Below are positions 44,277 through 53,318 of a stretch of 64,000 nt of DNA, piece after piece. The notes below the pieces were generated by a model. The model had not been told where the DNA came from, made no database searches, and saw only the letters and a program-made list of their open reading frames with translations. Origin of the DNA: Chromatiaceae bacterium (GTDB lineage: Bacteria > Pseudomonadota > Gammaproteobacteria > Chromatiales > Chromatiaceae); NCBI GenBank assembly GCA_019356535.1, contig CP037918.1, positions 1,178,001 to 1,242,000 of the forward strand, given 5' to 3'. The translations under genes and the position numbers were made by a program. The first letter of the stretch is position 1, and every line of letters starts with the position of its first letter.

Positions 44277-45407
44277 TCATCGCCGCCGCAAATAACGACG
44301 CATGAGCAGCCTGTTGATACCCCGCAACAACAATCTCAGTCCGAAAAAGACTGCCCATGCCAAGGAGATTATGAGCCCCAGCCCCGCCACATCATGCCAA
44401 AGGGCCAGCTCCCATTGCCAATCGGGAAGGGGTGTTTCCCAGTGCTGGTCATATAACTGCTGAATGTAGATTGCCAGTGGCACCAGACCCAGCCACCAGG
44501 TCAGCACGATGGCGCGCAGCGGCGTCAGCCAGCGGCCTTTGTGTGATTCAGGAGCATGATCGTCGGGTTCGGTTTCTTCCGGCAAGCCCTGCATGGCGCG
44601 CCAGGTTTCCATTAGGTCTAGCACGACCGGCAAATCTTCGGCACCCGTGCGGGCGACCAGCTGTTCGCCGTTTTTCAGCCGCACCTGTACTTCCACACTC
44701 ACGCGCCGCAACACACCGTTGACATAGTGTTTGATCACGGCGTAGTCCAGCGCGTCCACTGCCGCCAGCGGGATGGAGCGATTCTTCAGGGTGAAGCGTG
44801 CATCCCCCGGTTCCCAGGAAAAGGGCACAAGGGCGAGGCTCGCGGCGTGCAAGGAATCAGTAAATGGCGTTTTCAGCAGATTTTTTCCCATCTGCTCGAA
44901 TTCAGCACGCGACATCGGGCAGGGAAGCATCACCATGCGCAGCAGGCGTATGCTTTGCCAGATGCCTTTTTCGCGCTCCGGGCACAATTGATCTGCCCAA
45001 AGCTCCACATCCTGAAGCAGGTTTCCGCTCCATGATGAATGATGATGGATGCGCAAGGCCAGGCTGCAATCCTCGGTTCGCGGCAGCACCTTGTTCCATT
45101 GCGTATTGCCCTCGGCATCTTCGCAAGTCAGACGCAATTCCGTGTCGCTCCAGCACAGGTAGAGGCGGCATGGCTGTTGCCGGGCAAAGCGCCGCGCAAG
45201 GGAGTAGGCATTGCGCAATACCGCCAGCCCCCAGAGTGTCAGCGGCGGGATCACAAAAAACCACGCCATGCGCTGGATCACCGTTGCGCCGTCCAGGGTA
45301 AGCATGAGCACCAGTGCCGCCGCGACCAGGGTGGCCAGGCCCTTGCTCGCCATGACGCGCACCTCCACATCCTTGGGGGCGATATGGGCCAGCAATACAC
45401 GTTGCAT
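44277..45407 (-). CDS. Membrane protein, third gene of an unknown three-gene operon
   Basis: A 376-residue protein starting MQRVLLAHIAPKD. Two hydrophobic helices near the N-terminus (LATLVAAALVLMLTL and MAWFFVIPPLTLWGLAVL) are followed by a soluble domain of about 190 residues, then two C-terminal helices (AIVLTWWLGLVPLAIYI and GLGLIISLAWAVFFGLRLLL). The soluble part has WSDTELRLTCEDAEG and RFTLKNRSIPLAAVDALDYA, echoing LQGRxxRF-type segments of its two neighbours, but it is shorter. Its ATG overlaps the previous stop (ATGA). It is probably a diverged paralogue in the same complex. I do not recognise the family. Confidence 0.72.
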   Translation of the reverse strand: MQRVLLAHIAPKDVEVRVMASKGLATLVAAALVLMLTLDGATVIQRMAWFFVIPPLTLWGLAVLRNAYSLARRFARQQPCRLYLCWSDTELRLTCEDAEGNTQWNKVLPRTEDCSLALRIHHHSSWSGNLLQDVELWADQLCPEREKGIWQSIRLLRMVMLPCPMSRAEFEQMGKNLLKTPFTDSLHAASLALVPFSWEPGDARFTLKNRSIPLAAVDALDYAVIKHYVNGVLRRVSVEVQVRLKNGEQLVARTGAEDLPVVLDLMETWRAMQGLPEETEPDDHAPESHKGRWLTPLRAIVLTWWLGLVPLAIYIQQLYDQHWETPLPDWQWELALWHDVAGLGLIISLAWAVFFGLRLLLRGINRLLMRRYLRRR

Positions 45408-46837
45408 CACGATTTTCCGATCTTTGAGCCGATCCACACCAGCACATACCAGGAGAGGGCGAGCAGGATGATGACGACCGGGATGTCCAGCCAGTCCGGC
45501 GCGCTGAGGCCGAACCATTTCTCGGCGGGGGTCAGGTAGCGATCCGACACTTCGTCCCGAACCATGAGGACGCCGCTGAACAGCACATAGTACAGCAGGG
45601 CCAGCGGCACGAGCGCGCGCCACCAAAGGCGGCGGAAGAAACGGTAGAAAATCGCCTGCACCGGGTGTTCACCATCGGTGCGAAAGCCCCTGGCGCGCAG
45701 CCACAGCGACAACATGGGGGAGTGATCGAGCAACACCATAGGCACGCCGGCATCTTTCATCAACGCAAAGAGACCCTCCTGTTCATCGAAAGAGCCGGTC
45801 TGCACGGCGATTTTCATGCCATTCTGATCCACAAACACGAACACCGGGCGATCAAAGCTCTCGTATGCGAGCGCCTTGGCGACTTGGGTGCGCCGGCCAT
45901 CCTGCTCGACGAACATGCGCAGGCCGCCTTTTCCGCGCGTAAAAACAACACGCAAGGAATGCTCGGTGAAGACCGTCTCGCCCGTATCCGCGAGCGCTTG
46001 CCGATGTCGCGCAAGAAGCCATTGATCCAATGCGGGTGTCAGCGCCTGCCAGGCCTGGACGGCCTCCGGCTCGGTCTCTTTCACTGTCACACGCAGCCGT
46101 TCACCGGTGCGCAGGCTCAGGTTCAGGTGGTAGGTGGTGTCGACATAGCTGCCATAGGTGTAATGGCGCACGCTATAGTGGTGTTCGGACAGGATATCCG
46201 CAAAGCGGATCGAGCGCCCCTGCAACACGAAGTGTTCATCGCCCTGACGATAGAACAGTGAAGGAATGGTCTCTTGCTGCTTCCATGGCTCGGTCTGCTC
46301 GCGGGTTTCTTCGGTCATGCCGAGGGCCTCTCCCAGCATTTCCACCAGCTGGATCACCTGCTGCTTGTCCAGTTGATGAAAAGTTTCGAATGGGACAAGC
46401 AGGCTGTGCTTTTCCACGCCATCGGGGCAATGCAGTTCGATGAACACCTCGTAACGCTCGCCGCTGCCGTCCGGCTTGTGGTCGCGGAATACAAAGCCGG
46501 GTCTGGCCGTGCAGACTTCGGGGGTCAGCTCCACCACGTGTTTCCAACTCTGCTCGCCATCGCGCAGGCACCGCAATTGAACCCGGCGCGGGGAGACCCG
46601 CCACTCCAGCTCCTCGCGCAGGGAGAGTGGGCGCAGCTGGATGGCACACAGGAGGTTGCGCAGGGCTTTCCAGGCCGTGGGAATGGCAAGCAGCAGCATC
46701 AGCCGCTGCCACCACCACTGCGCCGGATGTCCCAGAAACAGCAACAGCGCCAGCAGGAGGAACAGAACAACAGCCTTGTCGCGCACGGCGGCAAAACGCC
46801 TGGGGTCGTTGGCAAGGCGCAGGCGCAGCTTTTTCAT
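45407..46837 (-). CDS. Membrane protein, second gene of an unknown three-gene operon
   Basis: A 476-residue protein. It is clearly paralogous to the upstream gene: both share WWQRLML in the second N-terminal helix, a beta-rich stretch with ARPGFVF and PDG...RYEVF-ELH, EEtREQTEpWKQ-ET, FVLQGR, TGETVF, SPMLSLWLR..GFRTDGE-PVQ and LPAEkW-G..AP-WLD before the last helix. Topology is two N-terminal and two C-terminal helices around a soluble middle of about 300 residues. Its start and stop both overlap neighbours as ATGA. Function is unknown; I found no catalytic signature. Confidence 0.75.
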   Translation of the reverse strand: MKKLRLRLANDPRRFAAVRDKAVVLFLLLALLLFLGHPAQWWWQRLMLLLAIPTAWKALRNLLCAIQLRPLSLREELEWRVSPRRVQLRCLRDGEQSWKHVVELTPEVCTARPGFVFRDHKPDGSGERYEVFIELHCPDGVEKHSLLVPFETFHQLDKQQVIQLVEMLGEALGMTEETREQTEPWKQQETIPSLFYRQGDEHFVLQGRSIRFADILSEHHYSVRHYTYGSYVDTTYHLNLSLRTGERLRVTVKETEPEAVQAWQALTPALDQWLLARHRQALADTGETVFTEHSLRVVFTRGKGGLRMFVEQDGRRTQVAKALAYESFDRPVFVFVDQNGMKIAVQTGSFDEQEGLFALMKDAGVPMVLLDHSPMLSLWLRARGFRTDGEHPVQAIFYRFFRRLWWRALVPLALLYYVLFSGVLMVRDEVSDRYLTPAEKWFGLSAPDWLDIPVVIILLALSWYVLVWIGSKIGKS

Positions 46838-48327
46838 CACCTGTCCTCCTCCTTGCGGTTGAGGCGGCGCGCATAATCGGCGGCCAGAAGATGGTTGATC
46901 AAGGCGGAAACAGCGCCGAACAGAAGCAGCCCCAGGTAAATGGCAGAGGGAACCAGCACAAACAGGGCCCACTCATCCAGCCAATAGGGCGCCTCGATCC
47001 CCAGCCAGCGTTCGGCGGGGGCGAGATGGCGCTGCAGTGACTCATCCCAGCGGGCGAAGGCGCTGCCGAAGGCCAGGTGATACACCAGGGCCAGGGGCGC
47101 AAGCAGGCGCCACCAGAGGCGGCCAAGGGCCTTCAGCACGATACCCTGAACCGGGCGCTCACCATCGGTCCTGAAACCCAGCCGGCGCAACCACAGCGAC
47201 AGCATCGGCGAGCGTTCCAGGGTCACAACAGGCACGCCGCTCTCGGCGAATAGCTCCAGAATCGCATCGAGGTCGGCGGGCATGCCGTGGATCGCGGCAA
47301 TACGCAGTCCCCGCGCATCGACGAATACATAATTCCAGGTGTCGAGGGCGTAGTACACCAGCACCCTGGCGACTTGCGCGCGCTCGCCCTTCCTTTCAAG
47401 AAAGGCGCGCACCCCATCATCGCCATGCACAAAGACCAGACGCGTGCTGCCCTGCTCGAAAACGGTCTCGCCCGTCTCCCGCAACTGCTGCTGGCGCTCC
47501 TCGCTCCGCCACTGTTCCAGCGCGCGGGTCAAATCAGACCAGGCGTGGACAGATTCCGGCTCGTCGGCACCCACGGTGGCCCGCAGCTGCTCGCCGGTGG
47601 CCAGTGTCAGCTCCAGAGTAAAGCCCGTTCCCTTATAGGTGCCATTCCTGTACACATCCGTTCGCCAGTGGCGTTCCTGCACCACATCCTCAAACCGAAG
47701 GGTGCGCCCCTGGAGCACAAAGCGCTCCTCGCCTTCCCGGTAAAGCAGCGTGGGCATGGTCTCCCGCTGTTTCCAGAGTTCGGTTTGCTCGCGCACCTCC
47801 TCTTCCTTGCCCAGCGCCTGCGCCGCCATCTCCACCAGCCGGATCACCTGCGGCTTGTCGAGTTGCAACCGGGTGTCCTCGGGAGTGAGCAGGGTGTGTT
47901 TTTCTGCGCCATCGGGGCCGTGCAGTTCGACAAACACCTCGTAGCGGTCGGTCGCGCCATCAGGTTCCTCATCATGAAAGACGAAACCGGGTCGGGCCTC
48001 ACAGCCTTTCGGGATGGTCGCGGTATGCCGCCAGACCTCCTCGCCATCGCGCATGCACAGTAGCTGGATACCTTGCGCAGAGACCTGCCAGGCCAGCTCT
48101 TCGCGCAAGTCGCGTGGACACAGCCGCCTGGCCCGGCCGATCTTGTTCGCGGCCACCAGGGCCACCGGTGCCGCGGCAAACAGCATCAAGCGCTGCCACC
48201 AGTATTCCGCTGGACTGCCCAGTACCAGCAGAGCTGTCAGCCAAAGCGACGACTGGACCGCCTTGCGGCGGGCGGCGGTGAAGCGCCCGGTATCCACGGT
48301 GATGCGCAGGTGGGTGGTGTCGGCCAT
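46837..48327 (-). CDS. Membrane protein, first gene of an unknown three-gene operon
   Basis: A 496-residue protein starting MADTTHLRITVDTGRF. Helices are near residues 25-65 (SSLWLTALLVLGSP, MLFAAAPVALVAANKI) and at the end (LLAPLALVYHLAFGSAFARW, WALFVLVPSAIYLGLLLFGA). The middle contains the family motifs QLLCMRDGEEVW, ARPGFVFHDEEPDGATDRYE, EKHTLLTPEDTRLQLDKPQV and SPMLSLWLRRLGFRTDGERP. About half of its positions agree with the next gene, so the pair arose by tandem duplication. It starts the operon after a gene-free stretch of about 500 bases. Confidence 0.75.
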   Translation of the reverse strand: MADTTHLRITVDTGRFTAARRKAVQSSLWLTALLVLGSPAEYWWQRLMLFAAAPVALVAANKIGRARRLCPRDLREELAWQVSAQGIQLLCMRDGEEVWRHTATIPKGCEARPGFVFHDEEPDGATDRYEVFVELHGPDGAEKHTLLTPEDTRLQLDKPQVIRLVEMAAQALGKEEEVREQTELWKQRETMPTLLYREGEERFVLQGRTLRFEDVVQERHWRTDVYRNGTYKGTGFTLELTLATGEQLRATVGADEPESVHAWSDLTRALEQWRSEERQQQLRETGETVFEQGSTRLVFVHGDDGVRAFLERKGERAQVARVLVYYALDTWNYVFVDARGLRIAAIHGMPADLDAILELFAESGVPVVTLERSPMLSLWLRRLGFRTDGERPVQGIVLKALGRLWWRLLAPLALVYHLAFGSAFARWDESLQRHLAPAERWLGIEAPYWLDEWALFVLVPSAIYLGLLLFGAVSALINHLLAADYARRLNRKEEDR

Positions 48328-48857
48328 CTTGGTTCTTCTTCTTGGTGTCGGCGCTGGTATCTGTACGTTGGCCGATGATGGTGATCGATGCACTCAACAG
48401 GTTCCCGGTGGAACGGGTTTTCTACGCTGACCACTCGGAATCCGTCAACTCAGGCGGTGTGGAGATACTGCGCGAGAAGTTGGCAGAGGCCGTAGTAGGG
48501 AGGGGCCCGGGAGGCCGGAGTGAGCGATGGGCAGAAGGCGCAGTAGAGTCTACTCTTGCAGCTCCGGATCGGGAGCCAGATGTCCGTATGCATGGCGCTT
48601 TCCGGGGGCTTTGGGGGAAGCCTGAGGTGCCAGCGATAGTGAGAAGGCGAATCCGGAGAGCCCGAGCCCAGCGGGTTCAGGTGGTACACCGGGAGTGCTC
48701 AAATGTACCGGTCTCAACTGTTTCCAGCCGCCTGGTGGTGAGGATCCGCATGCCGGGTGCTGTGGAAGGGGCTCGGTCAGCTATAGCGAAAAGCGCCCGA
48801 CTAATGCCAGTCTGGCGCTTTGTTATGATATCTCATGAATGAAACTACAGATTGGGA
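48328..48857. other. Gene-free stretch upstream of the EamA gene
   Basis: About 530 bases with no gene that I can support. Short open frames exist but have no family similarity or start signal. A stem AAGCGCC/GGCGCTT occurs near 48797-48817. GC falls toward the right end. It may hold the promoter of the minus-strand operon and remnants of an older insertion. Confidence 0.4.
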
Positions 48858-48932
48858 GCTTAACGGTCGGATGTAGGGCGTTTTCTATCAGTGGGGGCTG
48901 TGCAGAAGGAGTCCAACCTCACACCGTTAGCC
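48858..48932. other. attC-like site ahead of the EamA gene
   Basis: GCTTAAC (48858-48864) matches RYYYAAC, and GTTAGCC (48926-48932) matches GTTRRRY with one mismatch. The outer arms AACGGT and ACCGTT pair, and the interior is weakly palindromic (GGATGTAGG against CCAACCTC). It is weaker than the sites in the integron but lies just 17 bases before a low-GC gene, as a cassette boundary would. Confidence 0.35.
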
Positions 48933-48949
48933 AACAGGAATAAAGAAGA

Positions 48950-49846
48950 ATGTCTCTTGGTAATTTATCGTTATTGGTGACGCTTGCTGCGCTATGGGGC
49001 GCTTCGTTTCTCTTCATTCGTGTGAGTGCAAGTGCTTTTACGCCGATTCCCTTGATGGGGGTCAGGGTTGTATTGGCTACGGCGTTTTTGGCCATCGTTT
49101 ATTTTCTACTATCGAAACAACCGGTGCGACGCCAAGATATCAAGCATATTGCGATAGTTGGCATCGTCAACCAGGCGATACCTTTCTGTCTTTTCGCGTT
49201 CGCGGAACTAACCTTGACTGCAGGTGAGACGTCTATTCTCAACTCGACCACCCCGATGTGGACCGGAATCATTGCGTTCTTTTGGTTCGGGACTACTCTT
49301 GGTTATTCGAAATCTATCGGTATCGCACTGGGCTTTCTGGGGGTGACGCTTCTGATGTGGGAGAAGGTGAGCTTCTCGCTATCGTTTTCTGATGTTGTCA
49401 TGGCAGCGATTGCGGTGTTGACCGCGACTCTTTTGTACGGTGTGTCGGCAAACTACATAAAAGCGAAACTGGCTGATACTCCGCCGCTGACCATCGCGTT
49501 CGGTAGCATGCTGAGTGCAAGCTTGTTCCTTGCGCCATTCAGTGTTTGGTTATGGCCAGTTACGCCGATATCGCTCCCGGAATGGTTGAGTGCAGCACTG
49601 TTGGGTATTGCATCGACGGGTGTCGCCCACATCATATATTTCCACCTTATTAAAACAGTCGGCCCTTTCAGCACAGTCACGGTGACGTTCCTTATCCCTG
49701 TGTTTGGAATGTTTTTTGGCTGGCTGATCTTGAGCGAAGAGATAACCCTGTTTCAAGCATTGGCCTGTATGGTCATCATCTTTGGGACCATGCTTGCGAC
49801 AGGCTTTGTGAATCTGAACTCAATGTTTTTGAAAAAGAGTCGCTAA
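48950..49846 (+). CDS. EamA/DMT-family transporter
   Basis: A 298-residue inner-membrane protein with ten helices in two EamA repeats. The first starts LVTLAALWGASFLFIRVSA and the second near VVMAAIAVLTATLLYGVSAN; the family motif WGxxxxxxK/R appears as WGASFLFIR. FLIPVFGMFFGWLILSEEIT is typical of the second repeat. Substrates in this superfamily are varied (amino acids, metabolites, drugs) and cannot be told here. GC is about 48%, well below the flanks. With the attC-like site upstream and IS-like debris downstream, it looks horizontally acquired. Confidence 0.85.
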   Translation: MSLGNLSLLVTLAALWGASFLFIRVSASAFTPIPLMGVRVVLATAFLAIVYFLLSKQPVRRQDIKHIAIVGIVNQAIPFCLFAFAELTLTAGETSILNSTTPMWTGIIAFFWFGTTLGYSKSIGIALGFLGVTLLMWEKVSFSLSFSDVVMAAIAVLTATLLYGVSANYIKAKLADTPPLTIAFGSMLSASLFLAPFSVWLWPVTPISLPEWLSAALLGIASTGVAHIIYFHLIKTVGPFSTVTVTFLIPVFGMFFGWLILSEEITLFQALACMVIIFGTMLATGFVNLNSMFLKKSR

Positions 49847-49849
49847 GGA

Positions 49850-50070
49850 GCCTCTGAAAAAGCCCCCGCTATGCTGATTTCTGGTGTACGGGCTGACGGA
49901 AGAAGCGGTGTACCCTGTTGATTGGTCTTGGCGGATCAACAACCAACAGGCGACGTGCACCGCTATGAACGAGAGTGACGTTGTCGAGCTGAAAGCACCA
50001 GCCGGAGATGTCTTTGGTGAACTGCTGTCGGCCCGAACCCGGAACGCGGCTTCTCGTCCGCACCACCTCA
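49850..50070. pseudogene. Possible insertion-sequence remnant
   Basis: About 220 bases between the EamA gene and the ssrA terminator contain no intact gene. The left edge GGAGCCTCTGAAAAAGCCCC resembles the terminal repeat style of IS5-group elements, and a short frame reading VYGLTEEAVYPVDW recalls the YGLTDEAVEDALYD-type stretch of their transposases. No right end or full transposase is present, so this is a weak call. Confidence 0.3.
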
Positions 50071-50077
50071 AAACGTC

Positions 50078-50103
50078 AAAGGGCCACCCGCTGGGTGACC
50101 CTT
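50078..50103 (-). terminator. Terminator downstream of ssrA
   Basis: On the minus strand AAGGGTCACCC pairs with GGGTGGCCCTTT around AGC, followed by TTTGACGTTTT. It lies eight bases beyond the CCA end of tmRNA. Confidence 0.7.
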
Positions 50104-50110
50104 CGTCATT

Positions 50111-50473
50111 TGGTGGAGGCGGCGGGAGTCGAACCCGCGTCCGCGGATCCTCCGCCCTCGGTTCTACATGCTTAGTCGGTCTATTTTATTTGACCGCTGG
50201 CCGCCCGACCGACAGGGCAGTTCAGCGGCGAGTCCGGTAAGGGTTTAGCGATTTGGCCCCGGACGAGCCGCCTCGCGATCCCGTGAGAATCGACGCCTCG
50301 AACCTGGACGCACGGGCACGGCTCCAGTGAGACGGCACCCTACCGGGTATTAAGCGGCGAGTGCGTAGTTGTCGTCGTTGGCAACTATTGGATTTGCAGT
50401 GGATTTACGAGGTAACTGCACCTCGGCATGCACCTTGGGTTTTGCAATCCACGTCGAATGCCGTGTCGCCCCC
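50111..50473 (-). ncRNA. ssrA: tmRNA (ssrA)
   Basis: A 363-base one-piece tmRNA. The 5' end GGGGGCG pairs with CGCCTCC before the 3' ACCA, forming the alanine acceptor stem. The T-arm GTTCGAC and the GGCATTCGACG opening are typical. The tag frame at 50350-50382 encodes ANDDNYALAA followed by TAA, ending in the Ala-Leu-Ala-Ala degradation signal read by ClpXP. It rescues ribosomes stalled on broken messages. smpB, encoding its protein partner, is 65 bases upstream on the same strand. A TAGAAT -10-like box precedes the 5' end by about 20 bases, so the primary transcript is probably processed. Confidence 0.96.
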
Positions 50474-50537
50474 AAGTGTGGGGAGTGCAAATTCTAGCAC
50501 GTACTGAGACGGGCAGGTGGGGCCGAAGTTCCCGGTT

Positions 50538-51020
50538 TCAAGCGTGCTTGAAACGGCGGGCCTTTTCGCGCGCCCAGTCGCGTTCCTTGATGTCCGCACG
50601 TTTGTCGTGGAGTTTCTTGCCCTTGCCCAGGCCGATCTCGAGCTTGGCGCGGCCCTTCTTCCAGTAGAGGCGCAGGGGGACCAGGGTGAAGCCCTTGCGT
50701 TCGACCTGGCCGATGAGCTTGTTGAGCTCGTAGCGGTGCAGCAGCAGCTTGCGTGCCCGGGTGGGTTCGGGGTGCACATGGGTGGAGGCAGAGGCCAGCG
50801 GGGTGATGTGGGCGCCCACCAGCCAGGCCTCGCCATGCTGGATCATGACGTAGGTGTCATTGAGGTTGACGCGCTTGTCGCGCAGGCTCTTGACCTCCCA
50901 GCCCTGGAGCGCCAGTCCCGCCTCCCAGGTCTCGCCGATCTCGAAGTCGTGGCGGGCCTTCTTGTTGACGGCAATCAGTGAGCCGGTGTCTTTCTTCTGC
51001 TTTTTGGATTTCTTCGCCAT
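50538..51020 (-). CDS. smpB: SmpB, SsrA-binding protein
   Basis: A 160-residue RNA-binding protein essential for trans-translation. It shows the OB-fold core [40 protein letters not shown], and the [20 protein letters not shown] and [20 protein letters not shown] blocks. The basic C-terminal tail [18 protein letters not shown] enters the decoding site. Length is standard. It is adjacent to ssrA on the same strand and divergent from the NSS transporter. Confidence 0.97.
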   Translation of the reverse strand: MAKKSKKQKKDTGSLIAVNKKARHDFEIGETWEAGLALQGWEVKSLRDKRVNLNDTYVMIQHGEAWLVGAHITPLASASTHVHPEPTRARKLLLHRYELNKLIGQVERKGFTLVPLRLYWKKGRAKLEIGLGKGKKLHDKRADIKERDWAREKARRFKHA

Positions 51021-51104
51021 CGCTCCATTTTATCATGGTGCTGGTTGTCCGGCCGTGGTGGCTGGCGGACAATAGGCAAATTTCCGACCTGGTGACGAGA
51101 CGGC

Positions 51105-52502
51105 ATGACAGAGAGAGTCATTCACAATCAGTGGTCTTCCCGGCTGGCCTTCATGCTGGCGGCGATCGGCTCGGCGGTCGGCCTGGGCAACATCTGGAAG
51201 TTCCCGTACATCACCGGCGAGTACGGGGGCGGGGCCTTTGTGCTGGTGTACCTGGTGTGTATCGCGCTGATCGGCATCCCGGTAATGATGGCCGAGATCC
51301 TGCTCGGGCGGCGCGCACGCGCGAACCCGGTCGATGCCTTCCGCTTGCTGGCCGAGAGCGAGGGCAAGTCGCGCATCTGGCGTGGGGTTGGCCTGATGGG
51401 CGTGTTCGCCGGCTTCTTGATCCTCTCGTTTTACAGCGTAGTTGCCGGCTGGGCACTGGCCTACGTGTTCGAGGCGTTGCGCGGGGCCTTCGATGGTCTG
51501 GACGGAGAGCGCGCCGGGCAATTGTTCGGGGCATTGACCGGCTCGCCGCAACGCCTGCTGTTCTGGCACACGGTGTTCATGCTGCTGACGGTGGCGGTGG
51601 TGGCGCGTGGCGTGCGTTCGGGGCTGGAGCGCCTGGTCACGCTGTTGATGCCCTTGCTGTTCGTATTGCTGGCGTTGCTGGTGGGCTATGCAATGACGGC
51701 CGGCGAGTTTGAACGCGGCTTTCATTATCTGTTCGATGTCGATTTCTCCCGCGTCTTCCTGCAATGCGGCGACGATGGTGCCTGTACCTTCACTGCCGAG
51801 CCGCTGCTGGTGGCCATGGGGCATGCCTTCTTCACCCTGAGCCTGGGGATGGGAGCGATCCTGGTGTATGGCTCCTACATGCCCCGTGAGGCGTCGATTG
51901 CCGGTTCCACGGTGATGATCGCCATCGCCGATACCCTGGTGGCACTGATGGCGGGCTTGGCGATCTTTCCGCTGGTGTTTGCCAACGGACTCGAGCCAGG
52001 GGCCGGGCCGGGCCTGGTGTTCGTGAGTCTGCCGATCGCCTTTGGGGCCATGCCGGGTGGGCAACTGGTGGGCGTTCTGTTCTTCCTGTTGCTGGTCTTT
52101 GCAGCGTGGTCGTCTTCGATTTCACTGATGGAGCCGGGCGTGGCCTGGCTGAGCGAGAACGGCCACCTCTCGCGTGTCCGTGCCAGCCTCGTCCTTGGTG
52201 GCCTTGCCTGGCTGCTGGGAATCGGTGCGGCACTGTCCTTCAACCTGTGGTCGGGCGAGGACTACCAGTTCTTCGGCAAGACACTGTTCGATCTCGAAGA
52301 CTTCCTGGCCTCCAACATCCTGCTGCCGCTGGGTGGCCTGTTCATCGCCCTGTTCGTCGGTTGGACAGTGCGTCAGCGGGTCGGCGAGGAAGAGTTGGCG
52401 ATGCACAGCCCGCACCTGTTTGGTCTGTGGTATTTCGTGATCCGCTACGTGGCGCCGGCCGGTATCGTGCTGGTGTTTCTCAACGCAATTGGAGTGGTCT
52501 GA
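51105..52502 (+). CDS. Sodium-dependent transporter of the NSS family
   Basis: A 465-residue LeuT-fold symporter with about 11-12 helices. Helix 1 carries the family signature GSAVGLGNIWKFPYITGEYG, including the unwound Gly pair that binds sodium and substrate. Further conserved parts are YSVVAGWALAYVFEAL (helix 3), ATFTLSLGMG-like FFTLSLGMGAILVYGSYM (helix 6) and SSSISLMEPGVAWLSENGHL (helix 8). Bacterial members usually carry amino acids or related amines; the substrate is not visible. Its stop overlaps the RatA start (TGATG). Confidence 0.9.
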   Translation: MTERVIHNQWSSRLAFMLAAIGSAVGLGNIWKFPYITGEYGGGAFVLVYLVCIALIGIPVMMAEILLGRRARANPVDAFRLLAESEGKSRIWRGVGLMGVFAGFLILSFYSVVAGWALAYVFEALRGAFDGLDGERAGQLFGALTGSPQRLLFWHTVFMLLTVAVVARGVRSGLERLVTLLMPLLFVLLALLVGYAMTAGEFERGFHYLFDVDFSRVFLQCGDDGACTFTAEPLLVAMGHAFFTLSLGMGAILVYGSYMPREASIAGSTVMIAIADTLVALMAGLAIFPLVFANGLEPGAGPGLVFVSLPIAFGAMPGGQLVGVLFFLLLVFAAWSSSISLMEPGVAWLSENGHLSRVRASLVLGGLAWLLGIGAALSFNLWSGEDYQFFGKTLFDLEDFLASNILLPLGGLFIALFVGWTVRQRVGEEELAMHSPHLFGLWYFVIRYVAPAGIVLVFLNAIGVV

Positions 52503-52936
52503 TGCCGGTGGTCGAGAAGTCCGCGCTGGTGCCGTTTTCTGATCGGCAGATGTTTGAGCTGGTCAAGGACGTGGCGCGTTATCCCGAGTTTCTGCCCTGG
52601 TGCAGTGATGCCGAGCTGCTCTCGGACGACGGTCACCAGGTCTGCGGGCGCATCGAGGTGGCACGCATGAGCGTCCGCCAGTCGTTCACCACCTGCAACG
52701 AGTACGAGGCACCCCACTGGATGAAGATCGAACTGGTGGAGGGGCCGTTCAAGTCCCTGCACGGCCGCTGGGACTTCCTGGCCCTGCGCGAGGATGCCTG
52801 CAAGGTGATGTTGCGACTGGAGTTCGAGTTTTCGGGCAAGTTGATCAATGCCGCGTTCGGCAAGGCTTTTCAGCAGATCGCCAACACTCTGGTCGAATCC
52901 TTTTGCAAGCGTGCCAAGGAGGTTCACGGTGGATGA
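52502..52936 (+). CDS. ratA: RatA-type ribosome-association toxin / START-like protein
   Basis: A 144-residue START/polyketide-cyclase-fold protein. It has VVEKSALVPFSDRQMFELVK, the DVARYPEFLPWCSDAELLS motif and GPFKSLHGRWDFLAL, ending in VESFCKRAKEVHG. In E. coli RatA interferes with 70S assembly; homologues of coenzyme Q-binding Coq10 share the fold, so a quinone role is an alternative. It overlaps the upstream transporter stop and the downstream rnfH start by a few bases; the ratA-rnfH pair lies close to smpB, as in E. coli. Confidence 0.9.
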   Translation: MPVVEKSALVPFSDRQMFELVKDVARYPEFLPWCSDAELLSDDGHQVCGRIEVARMSVRQSFTTCNEYEAPHWMKIELVEGPFKSLHGRWDFLALREDACKVMLRLEFEFSGKLINAAFGKAFQQIANTLVESFCKRAKEVHGG

Positions 52937-53270
52937 TGATCCGATCACGGTCGAGGTGGCCTACGCGCGGCCGGATGAGCAACGTATCATCGAGTTGCAG
53001 GTGCCGCCGGGCACCACGGTGGCCGAGGCCATCGAACGCTCGGGCATCATCGAGCGCTTTCCCGAGATCGACCTGGCGAAGAACAAGGTCGGCATCTTCG
53101 GCAAGCTCGCCAAGCTCGACAAGGTATTGCAGCCTGGCGACCGGGTGGAGATCTACCGGCCGCTGATCGCCGATCCCAAGGAGGCACGCAAGAAGCGTGC
53201 GGCGCAGGGCAAGGTGATGAAGAAGGGGGCTGGAGCAGCCGCCAAGAAGGGGCAGGGAGCGGGAAACTGA
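52929..53270 (+). CDS. rnfH: RnfH-family (RatB, UPF0125) protein
   Basis: A 113-residue beta-grasp, ubiquitin-like protein: ITVEVAYARPDEQRIIELQV, GTTVAEAIERSGI, DLAKNKVGIFGKLAKLD and GDRVEIYRPLIADPKEARKK. The start is a GTG at 52929 overlapping ratA by eight bases. The C-terminus is a Lys/Ala/Gly-rich tail (KVMKKGAGAAAKKGQGAG) longer than in E. coli. The function is unsettled; in some bacteria it is linked to Rnf complexes, none of which is visible here. Confidence 0.9.
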   Translation: MDDDPITVEVAYARPDEQRIIELQVPPGTTVAEAIERSGIIERFPEIDLAKNKVGIFGKLAKLDKVLQPGDRVEIYRPLIADPKEARKKRAAQGKVMKKGAGAAAKKGQGAGN

Positions 53271-53318
53271 GCCCCGACAGGCCGGCCCTGGGGGCGGTGT
53301 TGTTTCAGGCCATCTCGA

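Noticed and set aside
48342-48842. Plus-strand open frame of 166 codons before the EamA gene
   Set aside because: It is Arg/Val/Ala-rich with no ribosome site or recognisable domain and partly overlaps the start of a coupled minus-strand operon.
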